Positions 27,101 to 34,809 of a stretch of 64,000 nucleotides of DNA are shown in pieces. The stretch comes from Acidobacteriota bacterium (GTDB taxonomy: Bacteria; Acidobacteriota; Vicinamibacteria; Marinacidobacterales; Marinacidobacteraceae), in contig VXNL01000082.1 in assembly GCA_009840635.1 (NCBI GenBank), positions 1 to 64,000 on the forward strand, read 5' to 3'. Each line of letters begins with the position of its first letter. Position 1 is the first letter of the stretch. The position numbers were made by a program, and so were the translations under genes. The notes beneath the pieces are model-generated. The model did no database searches. It saw only the letters and a program-made list of their open reading frames with translations, and had not been told where the DNA came from.

Positions 27101-27450
27101 TCGACCCCGTTCCGGTCGCTCACGAACGCGATCTCGCTCCCGTCGGGGGAGAAGACCGGCTGGCTTTCGAACGAGATGTCTCCCATGATCCGGGTCGCGG
27201 CGCCCCCCGTGATCGGCAGGGTATAGAGGTCGCCGAGCAGCTCGAAGACGATCGTCTGTCCGTCCGGAGAGACGTCGAGGGACATCCAGGTGCCCTCGGT
27301 GACGGTGAAGGACAGCGTGTCGCTGGCGGCCAGCGGCAGGCCCTCGTCCTTTTCTTCGGCGTCCGCATCGTCCTGCAGGGCGGCGCCCGCTGGGGCCAGC
27401 AGAAGGAGGCCCGCAAGGACAAACAGCAAGGACAACAGGCGAAATCGCAC
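24130..27450 (-). CDS. exported TolB-propeller amidohydrolase
   Basis: A protein of about 1106 residues. The signal peptide is VRFRLLSLLFVLAG to AGAAL. Residues about 50-650 are PD40/TolB-type propeller repeats (LDVSPDGQTIVFELLGDLYT, PVFSPDGSEIAFVSDRNG, PAWSPDGNRVAYVTW). Residues about 690-1080 form an amidohydrolase barrel: VMPGYVDAHAHMW gives the H-x-H, IKQYI the lysine, SGHEHS a histidine, and GTLEAGKLADIQILDADPL closes the beta-sandwich. Family members hydrolyse amide or imide bonds of peptides and small molecules, and this one is presumably periplasmic. A second GTG at 27450 has a better-spaced ribosome-binding site (GGAGG, 8 nt) than the one at 27456. A REP pair lies upstream. Confidence 0.93.
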   Translation of the reverse strand: MRFRLLSLLFVLAGLLLLAPAGAALQDDADAEEKDEGLPLAASDTLSFTVTEGTWMSLDVSPDGQTIVFELLGDLYTLPITGGAATRIMGDISFESQPVFSPDGSEIAFVSDRNGVENLWIANADGSEPRAVTKDGPTRDRPQLMVSPSWTADGQYLLVSKSRPPERTAAVFLIHRDGGTGVRLGDKPPEPTPGVPGSQPPNRLGAVASADGRHVYVSERRGTFNYNAQFPIWQVVRFDRETGEETTITSAPGSAMRPLLHPDGRHLVYATRHRTRTALRVRDLETGEERWLADGVTRDDQESRASRDTMPGYAFTPDGSALIATVDGGFRRIDFETGAMTTIPFEAQVEAEVAPRLYFPRRVDDGPTVTASIIRWPRVAPDGSAVVFSAFSRLYRMDLPAGTPARLTDSDEDEFMPAWSPDGNRVAYVTWSSTGGHLKTVPAAGGSGTALTTDPAFYAEPAWNPAGNAIVIRRAPVKEHLYSFLREGSGKTDLYADEDEIGGMRPAELSELLLVPATGGDLTVIGPAEGGRFPHFTSDPDRVYLTGSGAGLYSLQLDGTDRKTHLKVTGRGAGANTPPASQIMLSPDGDRAFFELQNRHYLVEVPSFGKNTLEIKVGGGENPVPVREVAPEGGDHLAWSASGDAVVWSLGNTIHRQDAAAIGGDEDLAPDTFDAVVTEPRARPSGAILLKDAAQVLTMNGEEIIRGGDVLVEDNRIAAVGPDLDAPEGARVFDVSGKTVMPGYVDAHAHMWAPRGVHQRQVFQHLANLAYGVTTTRDPQTSTADVFAYRDLQEIGRILAPRIYATGPGIFSRSGVYDADAADDFLKRYAEAYDAVTIKQYIVGDRIVRQWVAMASMKHQLIPTTEGALDLKLNLTQMADGFSGHEHSLPIVPIYDDVAQYVARTDTYYTPTILVAYGGPWSENYYFQNTDVVGDEKLARFIPAAILDNMVRRRGQWFLPEEYVHEGISEGCMKVMRAGGRCALGSHGQLQGLGAHWEIWAMQSGGLTEHETLIAATFFGAEAIGFPEDLGTLEAGKLADIQILDADPLADIRNTNSVRFVMLNGGLFDANTMAQLWPVERPAPDRFWVDDTPPSPSSGSGPGARR

Positions 27451-27505
27451 GGGCACTACCTCCGACGGCTTTCGAGCCCGCCGATTCTATTTGTGGTGGC
27501 ACAAC

Positions 27506-27671
27506 GGCTTGGAACGCCGGCTTCAGCCTGCACAGCGGCCCGCAGGGCCGCGGGCGGTTCTTCCCGACCCCGGGTGTATCGGTGTGCGCTGCCGAGCCAT
27601 CACGGCGAATGACCTCCGTCCCGCCGCCCGCCTTCGGCGGGCTGTGCCGGCTGAAGCCGGCGTTCCAAGCC
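27506..27671. repeat. inverted pair of REP-like palindromes
   Basis: Left copy 27506-27551: GGCTTGGAACGCCGG, TTCAGCCTGC, then GCGGCCCGCAGGGCCGC. Right copy 27627-27671 in opposite orientation: CCCGCCTTCGGCGGG, TGTGCCGGCTGAAGCCGG, CGTTCCAAGCC. The two outer ends GGCTTGGAACG and CGTTCCAAGCC are exact complements, giving a 166-bp element similar in layout to the pair at the left end of the window. The rest of 27457-27726 holds no gene. Confidence 0.88.
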
Positions 27672-27726
27672 GGCGGCGCCATGACAGCTACCGGCCTACC
27701 GGCGGGCTTTCGCGGCGCTCTGCCGG

Positions 27727-28074
27727 TCAGCCCTCTACGGGCTCGTCCCCCATGCCGCAGGCGAGTCCGTCCTCGTTCGTATCGAGGTGCTCGTTGGCCC
27801 GATAGACACGTCCCTCGGAGCGGGTGACGCCGGAAACCTTGCCGGCGGAGATGGCGCCGGTCGTGTCCCCTCCATAGCCTCCCGCTCCCGTTCCGCCGGG
27901 CACGCCGAGACGATCGCCCGTCGACGCGTAACGCGTTCGCACACCGTTGGGCCAGTACTCGAGCAACGAGGCGCAATCGGGAAAGACCTGCTCCGCCGGG
28001 TCGTTCGGGTCGAGCCTGCCGGAACACCCGGCCAAGAGCACGAGTGTCAGCAGGAGCAGAGCCGTGTTTCTCAT
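27727..28074 (-). CDS. small lipoprotein with Excalibur-like calcium-binding domain
   Basis: A 115-residue protein. MRNTALLLLTLVLLAGCSGR is a clear lipoprotein signal. The mature part begins NDPAEQVFPDCASLLEYWPN and ends with RANEHLDTNEDGLACG, which is the Excalibur pattern (D-x-D/N-x-D-G-x-x-C) with paired cysteines, one in FPDCASL and one at the end. Excalibur domains are EF-hand-like extracellular calcium sites. A longer in-frame reading upstream is only the shadow of ilvD. The gene lies 71 bp after the ilvD stop on the same strand, so it could be co-transcribed. Confidence 0.85.
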   Translation of the reverse strand: MRNTALLLLTLVLLAGCSGRLDPNDPAEQVFPDCASLLEYWPNGVRTRYASTGDRLGVPGGTGAGGYGGDTTGAISAGKVSGVTRSEGRVYRANEHLDTNEDGLACGMGDEPVEG

Positions 28075-28145
28075 CGCGTTCTCCCTTGCCTGGCCACAGT
28101 CTCCCGGCCCCTGGGACCGCATGCAAGCCGGAGACCGGCAATGCC

Positions 28146-29789
28146 CTACGCGGTCGTCACCGCGCCGCGGCTCGCGGAGGAGACCGTCCGGGCGTACTTG
28201 GCGAGCGCGCCCACCCGGAACTCGGACTCCGGCAGGGTTGCCACCCGCGACTGCGCGTCCGGCATTTCCACGTCCAGCCTTCGCGACTCCAGATCGATGG
28301 TGATCCGGTCGCCGTCCCGGACCAGCCCGATCGGGCCGCCCGCGGCGGCCTCGGGGGCGATGTGGCAGATCATGAAGCCGTAGGTGGCGCCGCTGAAGCG
28401 GCCGTCGGTGATGAGCGCGACGCTGTCCCCCAGTCCGCGCCCGATGATCGCAGCGGTGACGCCGAGCATCTCGCGCATGCCGGGTCCTCCCTGCGGACCC
28501 TCGTAGCGGATGACCACGACGTCTCCGGGTTGGATCCGGCCTTCCTGGACCGCGGCAAAGGCCGCCTCCTCCGAATCGAAGACCCGCGCCGGCCCCTCGT
28601 GCCGCGTCTTGCTGTGCCCGGCGAGCTTCAGCACGCAACCTTCCGGAGCGAGGCTGCCGGTGAGGATGGCGAGGCCTCCCCGCGCCTTGACCGGCTGGGC
28701 GGCGGGCCGGATCACCTCCTGGCCGGGCGCTTCCGCGGCCTGCTCCGCGAGCTCGAACAGGGAGTCGCCCGAGACCGTCGGGGTGTCGGTGACCAGCCCG
28801 CGTTCACGGAGCCGTGACGCCAGCAGGCGCATTCCCCCGGCGGCCTCCATGTCGGGAGCGGTGAACCGGCCCCCGGGTTTCAGGTCGGTGAGGACGGGCG
28901 TGCCGGCCCCGATCTCGTCCAGATCCTCGAGGGTCAGTTCGCTTCCCGCCTCGTGGGCGATCGCGAGCAGGTGGAGCACCGCGTTCGTCGAGCCGGCGGT
29001 CGCGGAGACCGAGGCGTAGGCGTTCCGGAGCGCCTCCCGTGAAAGGAAATCCCGGGCGGTCCTGCCTTCCCGCAGCAGTTCCATCACCCGCTCGCCGGCC
29101 CGCCGCGCCGCGGCAGGCTTGCGCGGATCCATCGCGGGCACTTCGTTGCCCACCATAGGGGAGATCCCGAGAAAGGCGGTGGCCACCGACATGGTGTTGG
29201 CCGTGAACTGTCCGCCGCAGGCGCCGGGGCCGGGACAGGCGGCGTCCTCGATCTCCCGGAGCTCCTCGTCGGTGATGTTGCCGGCGGCGTGGGCGCCCAC
29301 CGCCTCGTAGACCTCCTGGAGCGTGATCGCCTCGCCCCGGTACCGTCCGGCGGCGATGGAGCCGCCGTAGAGCATGACCGAGGGCAGGTCCAGCCGGGCC
29401 AGCGCCATGACGGTCCCCGGGATGGTCTTGTCGCATCCCGAAATCGCCACGACCCCGTCGAGCAGGTGGCCGCGCGCCACGAGCTCGATGGAGTCCGCCA
29501 CCACTTCGCGGGAGACGAGCGAGGCCCGCATCCCCGACGTCCCCATCGCGATCCCGTCGGTCACCACGATGGTGTTGAACTCGAGCGGAGTTCCGCCCGC
29601 CTCCCGCACCCCGATCTTCACCTGCTCCGACAACGCGCGCAGGTGCCAGTTGCAGGGGGTGATCTCGGTCCAGGTGTTCGCGATCCCGATGAGCGGCCGG
29701 GAGATCGCCTCGTCCGTCAGGCCGATCGCCTTCCACATGGCGCGGGCGCCGGCGCGGGCCGGGCCGCTCTTGACTTCGTCGCTTCGCAT
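28146..29789 (-). CDS. ilvD: dihydroxy-acid dehydratase
   Basis: A 547-residue Fe-S enzyme that dehydrates 2,3-dihydroxy-isovalerate and -methylvalerate to the 2-keto acids of valine and isoleucine, the third step of branched-chain amino acid synthesis. The three cluster cysteines are visible in [17 protein letters not shown] and [18 protein letters not shown]. The C-terminal [19 protein letters not shown] is also diagnostic. A Shine-Dalgarno GGAGG lies 5 nt before the ATG. It is divergent from panE, which uses the valine-branch keto acid downstream (2-ketoisovalerate to ketopantoate to pantoate), so the pair serves one metabolic branch. Confidence 0.97.
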   Translation of the reverse strand: MRSDEVKSGPARAGARAMWKAIGLTDEAISRPLIGIANTWTEITPCNWHLRALSEQVKIGVREAGGTPLEFNTIVVTDGIAMGTSGMRASLVSREVVADSIELVARGHLLDGVVAISGCDKTIPGTVMALARLDLPSVMLYGGSIAAGRYRGEAITLQEVYEAVGAHAAGNITDEELREIEDAACPGPGACGGQFTANTMSVATAFLGISPMVGNEVPAMDPRKPAAARRAGERVMELLREGRTARDFLSREALRNAYASVSATAGSTNAVLHLLAIAHEAGSELTLEDLDEIGAGTPVLTDLKPGGRFTAPDMEAAGGMRLLASRLRERGLVTDTPTVSGDSLFELAEQAAEAPGQEVIRPAAQPVKARGGLAILTGSLAPEGCVLKLAGHSKTRHEGPARVFDSEEAAFAAVQEGRIQPGDVVVIRYEGPQGGPGMREMLGVTAAIIGRGLGDSVALITDGRFSGATYGFMICHIAPEAAAGGPIGLVRDGDRITIDLESRRLDVEMPDAQSRVATLPESEFRVGALAKYARTVSSASRGAVTTA

Positions 29790-29863
29790 GGGGTCCTCCT
29801 CGGGGCGGGCGCCGCCGGTGGGCGGGGCGGCGGAGGGCCGCTACTCTGTCATGACCCGGTCCC

Positions 29864-30784
29864 ATGACGCCCAAAGAGCCTCTCCGTTTCCTCGTCTTCG
29901 GCGCCGGGGCGATCGGCAGCGTCTTTGCCGCCCGTCTTGCCGTGCGCCACCCGGTGGCGGTCGTGGCCCGGGGGGCGAGGCTCGGCCAGATCGTGCGCGA
30001 CGGCATCCGTGTGGAGGGAGCGACCGAGGCGGCGATCCGTCCGCCTGCCGCGCCCCTGGCCCGGGAGTTCGCCGACTTTCGGCCCGACTACGTGCTGGTC
30101 ACCGTCAAGGCGCATTCGACCCGAGCCGCGACGCCCCTGCTCGAACCGCTCGGCCGCCGGCCGGTGCGCGTCTCGCTGCAGAACGGTCTCGGGAACGAGG
30201 AGGCGCTCGCGGCAGGGGGCTTTCCGGTAGTCGGCGCCGTGTCCAACAACGGGGCGACGCTGCTCGATTCCGGACGCGTGTTCCACGCCGGGCTCGGCGA
30301 GGTCATCCTCAGCGGGTTTCAGGCCGCGTCTCGCGAACAGTTGGAGGGCCTCGCCGGCTGCCTGACCGAGGCGGGTTTCCCGGTAGAGCGTGTTCCGGAC
30401 ATCCGGAAGCCGCTGTGGGACAAGACCATCCTGAACGTCGCGGTCAATCCGGTCACCGCGCTGCTGGGCATCCGCACCGGGGCGTTGCTTCGGGATCCCG
30501 GCACCGAACTGCTGGTCCGAATGCTGGTCCGGGAGGCGGTTGCCGTCGCCGGCGCCGAGGGTGTCGCTACCTCGGAAACCGAGGTCTGGGAAATGATCCG
30601 GCGGATCGTGGCGCGAACCGCCGGGAACAAGACGAGCATGCTCCAGGATCTGGAGCGCGGAGTTCCAACGGAAGTGGAGGCGATGAACGGGATCGTCGTC
30701 GCCCGCGGCACGGAACACGGCATCGCGACTCCCTGGAACCGGCTCATGCTCCGGCTGATCCGGAGTCGCGAACGCGGCGGCTAG
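29864..30784 (+). CDS. panE: 2-dehydropantoate 2-reductase (ketopantoate reductase)
   Basis: A 306-residue NADPH-dependent enzyme that reduces ketopantoate to pantoate in the coenzyme A pathway; standard length. The Rossmann start is FLVFGAGAIGSVFAARLA, the middle has VSLQNGLGNEE, and KPLWDKTILNVAVNPVTAL contains the catalytic lysine and substrate-binding asparagine. The C-terminal EVEAMNGIVVARGTEHGIAT is the usual E-x-x-x-x-N-G motif. Enzymes of the ApbA/PanE family can have other keto-acid substrates, but the pairing with ilvD supports the pantothenate role. The stop codon is 2 bp from the convergent repressor gene. Confidence 0.93.
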   Translation: MTPKEPLRFLVFGAGAIGSVFAARLAVRHPVAVVARGARLGQIVRDGIRVEGATEAAIRPPAAPLAREFADFRPDYVLVTVKAHSTRAATPLLEPLGRRPVRVSLQNGLGNEEALAAGGFPVVGAVSNNGATLLDSGRVFHAGLGEVILSGFQAASREQLEGLAGCLTEAGFPVERVPDIRKPLWDKTILNVAVNPVTALLGIRTGALLRDPGTELLVRMLVREAVAVAGAEGVATSETEVWEMIRRIVARTAGNKTSMLQDLERGVPTEVEAMNGIVVARGTEHGIATPWNRLMLRLIRSRERGG

Positions 30785-30786
30785 CG

Positions 30787-31674
30787 CTACGCGCCGGCGG
30801 TGTCGTGCCGGTCGCGCGGCCAGTGCCACGCCACCCGTCCGAGGATGCGGTCGTCTTCGGACAGGGGACGGGCGGGGTGGGCCGGGTTGTCCGCAACCAC
30901 GATCCAGCCATCCTGCACCGAAAGACGCCGGACCACCGGTCCGGCGCCGGTAGCGAGGGCGAAGAGGGCCCGATCGACCGGGTCGGTGTGTCCCGGGTCG
31001 AACGCGACGATGTCTCCCTCCCGCACGGTGCCGTCCAGGGAATCCTCCGTGGCCCGCATGCATACCAGGCGATCCGGCCCTGCCCAGGAGGGAAGCGCTT
31101 CCCGCGCCACCCCCACCGCCAGTTCCGGAGATTGATCGAACACGGGCCCCCCATGGCGATCGCCCGCCCGGATTCCGGCGGCGAACGGGATCATCACCAG
31201 CCGATCCCCGGCCGGCGCAGCCTCCACGGTCCTGGCGCCGACGGCGCCTGGCGCGAGTTCCCGGCCGGCGACCACCTGCAGCAACGACTGCGCCGCCGTT
31301 GCCAGCCGATCGGCCATTCCCTTCACGATGGCGACGCCATCGCTCAGCGGCGTTGCGATGGCCCCGCCGTAGTGCTCCGGAAACACCGCTGACGCCGGTA
31401 CGGCCTCCAGTGCCCGGAGGGAAGCCGGATTGTTCTCCGGATACGGCGCCGATGCCAGATCGCCCGTTCCGGGGCCGATCAGGAGCCGCACGCCGAGCAC
31501 CTCCGTCATGGACTGGATGGTCGTGACGCGGACCGCCCGTCCGTCGAGCAGGCTCCGGATCTGACCCACCGGGATCCCCGTTCTCGCGGCGAGCGGCCGA
31601 AGTCCCTCTGCTTCCACCAACTCGCGAAATGCGTTTCTTAATCTCTCTATTCCGTTGAGTGTCACATCCGTCAC
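30787..31674 (-). CDS. S24-like repressor with altered catalytic lysine
   Basis: About 295 residues from a GTG start. An N-terminal helix-turn-helix (RPLAARTGIPVGQIRSLLDG) precedes a long linker and a C-terminal LexA/CI-type S24 domain: RATEDSLDGTVREGDIVAFD, FALATGAGPVVRRLSVQDG, then VVADNPAHPARPL. Ser212 matches the catalytic serine of LexA, but the catalytic lysine of the V-K-R-L motif is Arg249 (VVRRL), so self-cleavage is doubtful. It would act as a DNA-binding regulator. It is divergent from the small HTH gene at 31820 over 145 bp, an arrangement like phage CI/Cro switches. The frame runs on upstream to 31893, but that part overlaps the divergent gene; the GTG just before the HTH was preferred. 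Confidence 0.75.
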   Translation of the reverse strand: MTDVTLNGIERLRNAFRELVEAEGLRPLAARTGIPVGQIRSLLDGRAVRVTTIQSMTEVLGVRLLIGPGTGDLASAPYPENNPASLRALEAVPASAVFPEHYGGAIATPLSDGVAIVKGMADRLATAAQSLLQVVAGRELAPGAVGARTVEAAPAGDRLVMIPFAAGIRAGDRHGGPVFDQSPELAVGVAREALPSWAGPDRLVCMRATEDSLDGTVREGDIVAFDPGHTDPVDRALFALATGAGPVVRRLSVQDGWIVVADNPAHPARPLSEDDRILGRVAWHWPRDRHDTAGA

Positions 31675-31802
31675 ATTACACCAAGTCTCCGTCGCGTGTC
31701 GGGACCGCGACCGGGTCGGCATCCGCTCGGTTGGTGACCGGGCGTGGCTCACGGATGATCGGTCGCTCGACCGGATTCCACTTGCCGCTTTCGTGCCCTC
31801 TG

Positions 31803-31820
31803 TGGCATGCTTGCGTGCCA
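31803..31820. promoter_or_regulatory. palindromic operator candidate over a start codon
   Basis: TGGCATGC-TT-GCGTGCCA is an 18-bp palindrome with one mismatched pair (7 of 8). Its last base is the A of the ATG of the HTH gene at 31820. A second repeat, TGTGAC twice with a 9-bp shift, lies at the other end of the intergenic region at about 31665-31680 near the S24 gene start. Both could be binding sites of the two divergent regulators. This is inference from position and symmetry. Confidence 0.45.
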
Positions 31821-32092
31821 TGGATGACACGGCACGGCAGCTCGTCAGGCTATGCGGCCTCTTCGCCGAACACACGGGCCGGAGCGTGTCCACGGTTTCG
31901 CGCTACGCGACCGGGAGTGGGGAGACCGTGGCCCGGCTCTGCCGCGGCAAGACGATCACGACCCGCCGGGCAGAGCGTGCGTTTCGTTTCCTCTCGGAGA
32001 ACTGGCCGGAACCGGCGGAGTGGCCTGACGGGATTCCGCGCCCGGCCCCGATCGAGACGGCGGAATCCGGAGTCGACGCCCGGACGGCCTAG
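31820..32092 (+). CDS. small HTH-like regulator divergent from the S24 gene
   Basis: A 90-residue basic protein, MDDTARQLVRLCGLFAEHTG, with SVSTVSRYATGSGETVARLC as probable helix-turn-helix and TRRAERAFRFLSENWP after it. It has the size and make-up of Cro-like or small XRE regulators. The upstream in-frame extension (to 31655) lies in the intergenic region and is not conserved-looking; the ATG chosen is directly overlapped by a palindrome. It ends 72 bp before the convergent rhodanese gene. The family was not named. Confidence 0.65.
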   Translation: MDDTARQLVRLCGLFAEHTGRSVSTVSRYATGSGETVARLCRGKTITTRRAERAFRFLSENWPEPAEWPDGIPRPAPIETAESGVDARTA

Positions 32093-32164
32093 TCTTCGGG
32101 ACGCCCGGTCCGGACGGCGGATCGGTCTTTCGCCTCTCCGGGCCGCGAACCCCGGCCGGAGCCG

Positions 32165-33028
32165 CTACGGCGTTCCCCGTGCCAACGGACGGCCCGGGTC
32201 CGCGCACCACTCGGACCACGATCCCGAGTACACCGCCACGTCCTCGATGCCGGCGAGTTCCAGCGCCAATGCGTTGTGCGCGGCGCTCAGGCCGGAGCCG
32301 CAGTAGCACACGATGCGGCGTCCCGCCCGGTCCGCGGCGAGGGCGCCGAGAATCTCGCGCAGGTCCTCCGGCGCCCGGAAGCGGCCGTCCGGGTCGAGGT
32401 TGCCCTTCCAGAGATGGTTCCTGGCCCCCGGGATCCGTCCGGCGACCGGGTCGATGGGTTCGTGCTCCCCGCGCCAGCGGATCGGTTCCCGGGCGTCGAC
32501 GAGAAGGTGGGCGCCGCTGGCGAGACCGGCCTCGACTTCGGCTATGCCGAGCGCCATTCCCGCCTCCGGCTTCGGGGTGAAGCGCCGAGGCGCCCGCGTC
32601 TCCTCTCCCGGGACGAGGGACCCTCCGGCCTGCTCCCAGGCGTCCATCCCGCCGTCCAGCACGGCCACCTCGCCGTGTCCGAGATAGCGGAGCATCCACC
32701 AGAGCCGGGCCGCGAACAGTCCCGAAACATGGTCGTAGGCGACGACCACGCTGTCCGGCCCGATGCCGAGGCGCCCGAACACCTCCGCCATGCGTTCCAC
32801 CGTGGGGAGCGGGTGACGTCCGTTGGTCCCGGTCTTCGGCGCGGAGAGGTCGCGGTCGGTATCCGCGAACACGGCTCCGGGGAGGTGCCCTTCGAGATAG
32901 CGGGCGCGCCCCCAGGCCGGGTCCTTGAGGTCGGAACGGACATCCACCAGGACCAGCTTGGAGTCGCGGGCTGCGAGCCGCTGGCGGAGCCAGGTGGCGG
33001 AGACGATGGATTGCGGGACGCCGTTCAC
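32165..33028 (-). CDS. tandem-rhodanese sulfurtransferase (SseA-like)
   Basis: A 287-residue protein with two rhodanese domains, the usual length for thiosulfate or 3-mercaptopyruvate sulfurtransferases. Domain 1 (about 5-140) is inactive-type and contains LVLVDVRSDLKDPAWG and YLEGHLPGAVFADTDRDL. Domain 2 (about 165-285) has LVDAREPIRWRGEHEPIDPV, GRIPGARNHLW, and the active-site loop CYCGSGLSAA with the persulfide-forming Cys. It transfers sulfur from thiosulfate or mercaptopyruvate to an acceptor such as cyanide or thiols. A GTG start is used. It is the last gene of the long minus-strand run, 71 bp after the amidohydrolase. Confidence 0.92.
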   Translation of the reverse strand: MNGVPQSIVSATWLRQRLAARDSKLVLVDVRSDLKDPAWGRARYLEGHLPGAVFADTDRDLSAPKTGTNGRHPLPTVERMAEVFGRLGIGPDSVVVAYDHVSGLFAARLWWMLRYLGHGEVAVLDGGMDAWEQAGGSLVPGEETRAPRRFTPKPEAGMALGIAEVEAGLASGAHLLVDAREPIRWRGEHEPIDPVAGRIPGARNHLWKGNLDPDGRFRAPEDLREILGALAADRAGRRIVCYCGSGLSAAHNALALELAGIEDVAVYSGSWSEWCADPGRPLARGTP

Positions 33029-33099
33029 CGGAAAAAGCGTAGCGGCTGGCTTCCCGAGGCGGACGCGGAGAACCGGCCCGCTGCCCGGACGGCGGCCCG

Positions 33100-34809
33100 T
33101 CAGCGTTCCGCCCGATAGGTGGACGCCCCGCCCAGCCAGGTGGAATCCACCCGCAGGTCGAGGATCGATGCGTCCGGCGGGTCCGGAACCGCGGCGTTCA
33201 ACACGACGAAATCGGCCCACTTCCCCACCTCGATCGACCCGATTTCGCCATCCCAGCCGGAGGCGGCCGCGGGCGCCAGCGTGTAGGCGGTCAGGGCTTC
33301 CCGCCAGGAAACGCGCTGCCCCGGATACCAGCCGCCCGGCGGTCCGCCGGCGGGTTTCTCCCGCACGGTCGCGGCGTAGAGCTGGCGGAGCGGGTCGAGC
33401 GGCGCCGTGGCCCAGTCGCTGCCGAACACCAGGGTCGCGCCCGCGTCGCGCACCGCGCCCCAGGCGAAGGACCACGCCGCCCGGGACTCTCCCAGACGGT
33501 CGGTGTTGTAGACGTCGATCCCGGTGATGCAGTGGTGCGGATTGAAGGAGGCGAGCACTCCGAGTTCCTCGAATCGCGGGGCGTCTTCCGGATCCAGAAC
33601 TTCGATGTGTTCGATGCGGTCGGCGAGCCCGGGGCGCGGTCCCGAGCTAGCGGCGCGCTCGAAGGCGTCGAGGGAAACGCGCACCGCGCGATCGCCGATC
33701 GCGTGGATCGCCACCGGGAAGCCGGCCTCGTGGATCCGGGTCACCGCGCCGGCGAGATCGTCGAATTCGGTCACCATGAACCCGGATTCGTCGAGAGCGT
33801 CGGCGTACGGAGCGAGGAGGGCCGCCGTCCGGGCGGACAGCACCCCGTCCGCCATCAGCTTCGCGTAACCGACTTCGAACGTCGGACCCCGCTCCGCGGT
33901 GACGGTGGCCAGCGCGCTCCGCGCGTCATCGCGCGCCCCTGCCAGCTCGTCGACCCGGTCCTCGGCGCCGAAAGCGCCGTACCAGACCCGAAGCGGCAAC
34001 TCGCCGTCGGCGCCGAACCCGACGTAGGCCGGAATCCGGTCCAGTCCCGCCATCGTGTGGACTCCGGTGAGTCCGAGCCTGGCGGCGGCCCGAAACGTCT
34101 GGCGCAGGATCTCGCGCTCCTCGTCGCTGCTGAGCGGCGGGACATGTTCCTCGACGAGCCCGCCGGCCGTCTCCAGGAGGATCCCGGTCGGGTCGCCCGA
34201 CGCGTAGCGGAGGATGCGGCCACCCGGGGGATCCGGGGTGGTGGCGTCAACGCCGGCGATCTCGAGCGCGAGGCTGTTGGCCCAGGCGGTGTGTCCGTCG
34301 ATGTCGGACAGCAGCACCGGATTCTCGGGAGTTACGGGATCGAGCTCCTCGAGGGAGGGGAACTCGCCGCCGGACAGGGTGTGGTCCCACCGTCCGCCCA
34401 CGATCCACGCGCCCGGACCCAGTTCGGCGGCGCGGGCGGCAATCCGGCGCATCCATTCGTCCCGGTCCGCGATTCCGGTCAGGTCCACTCCGCGGATGAG
34501 GGAGAGTCCGGACTCCAGGTGGACGTGTCCGTCGATGAGGCCCGGAATGACCGCTCGGCCGTTGAGTTCGATCACGTCCGTGGCTTCGCCGATCCAGCGC
34601 TCCGCCTCGCGCGCATCTCCCACGAAGACGAACCGGCCGTCCCGCACCGCCAGGGCCTCCGCGACCGGGTTCCGGGCGTCCGCGGTGTGGATCGCGCCCC
34701 CGCGCACGACGAGGTCCACCGGTTCTGGTTCGGATGGTCCCGCACACCCCGCGGCGACGGCGAGCACCAGAGCGGGGAACGCCGTGCGATGGGGAAGGCA
34801 TGTCGTCAT
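33100..34809 (-). CDS. YtcJ-like amidohydrolase lipoprotein
   Basis: A 569-residue exported metal-dependent hydrolase. The ATG at 34809 gives the lipoprotein signal FPALVLAVAAGCAGP. The urease-like barrel of the Amidohydro_3 family is complete: VIPGLIDGHVHLESGLSL with H-x-H, HAIGDRAVRVSLDAFE, RIEHIEVLDPED, and VFGSDWATAPLDPL with the metal-binding Asp. The beta-sandwich closes with IGSIEVGKWADFVVLN. YtcJ homologues act on amides or formamides of unknown identity. The start overlaps the stop of the preceding lipoprotein gene by 4 bp, so expression is coupled to the lipoprotein family upstream. Confidence 0.92.
   Translation of the reverse strand: MTTCLPHRTAFPALVLAVAAGCAGPSEPEPVDLVVRGGAIHTADARNPVAEALAVRDGRFVFVGDAREAERWIGEATDVIELNGRAVIPGLIDGHVHLESGLSLIRGVDLTGIADRDEWMRRIAARAAELGPGAWIVGGRWDHTLSGGEFPSLEELDPVTPENPVLLSDIDGHTAWANSLALEIAGVDATTPDPPGGRILRYASGDPTGILLETAGGLVEEHVPPLSSDEEREILRQTFRAAARLGLTGVHTMAGLDRIPAYVGFGADGELPLRVWYGAFGAEDRVDELAGARDDARSALATVTAERGPTFEVGYAKLMADGVLSARTAALLAPYADALDESGFMVTEFDDLAGAVTRIHEAGFPVAIHAIGDRAVRVSLDAFERAASSGPRPGLADRIEHIEVLDPEDAPRFEELGVLASFNPHHCITGIDVYNTDRLGESRAAWSFAWGAVRDAGATLVFGSDWATAPLDPLRQLYAATVREKPAGGPPGGWYPGQRVSWREALTAYTLAPAAASGWDGEIGSIEVGKWADFVVLNAAVPDPPDASILDLRVDSTWLGGASTYRAER

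Noticed and set aside
32093-33475. Longer rhodanese start at 33475
   Set aside because: The extra residues are an antisense shadow of the amidohydrolase gene; the GTG at 33028 directly precedes the domain.
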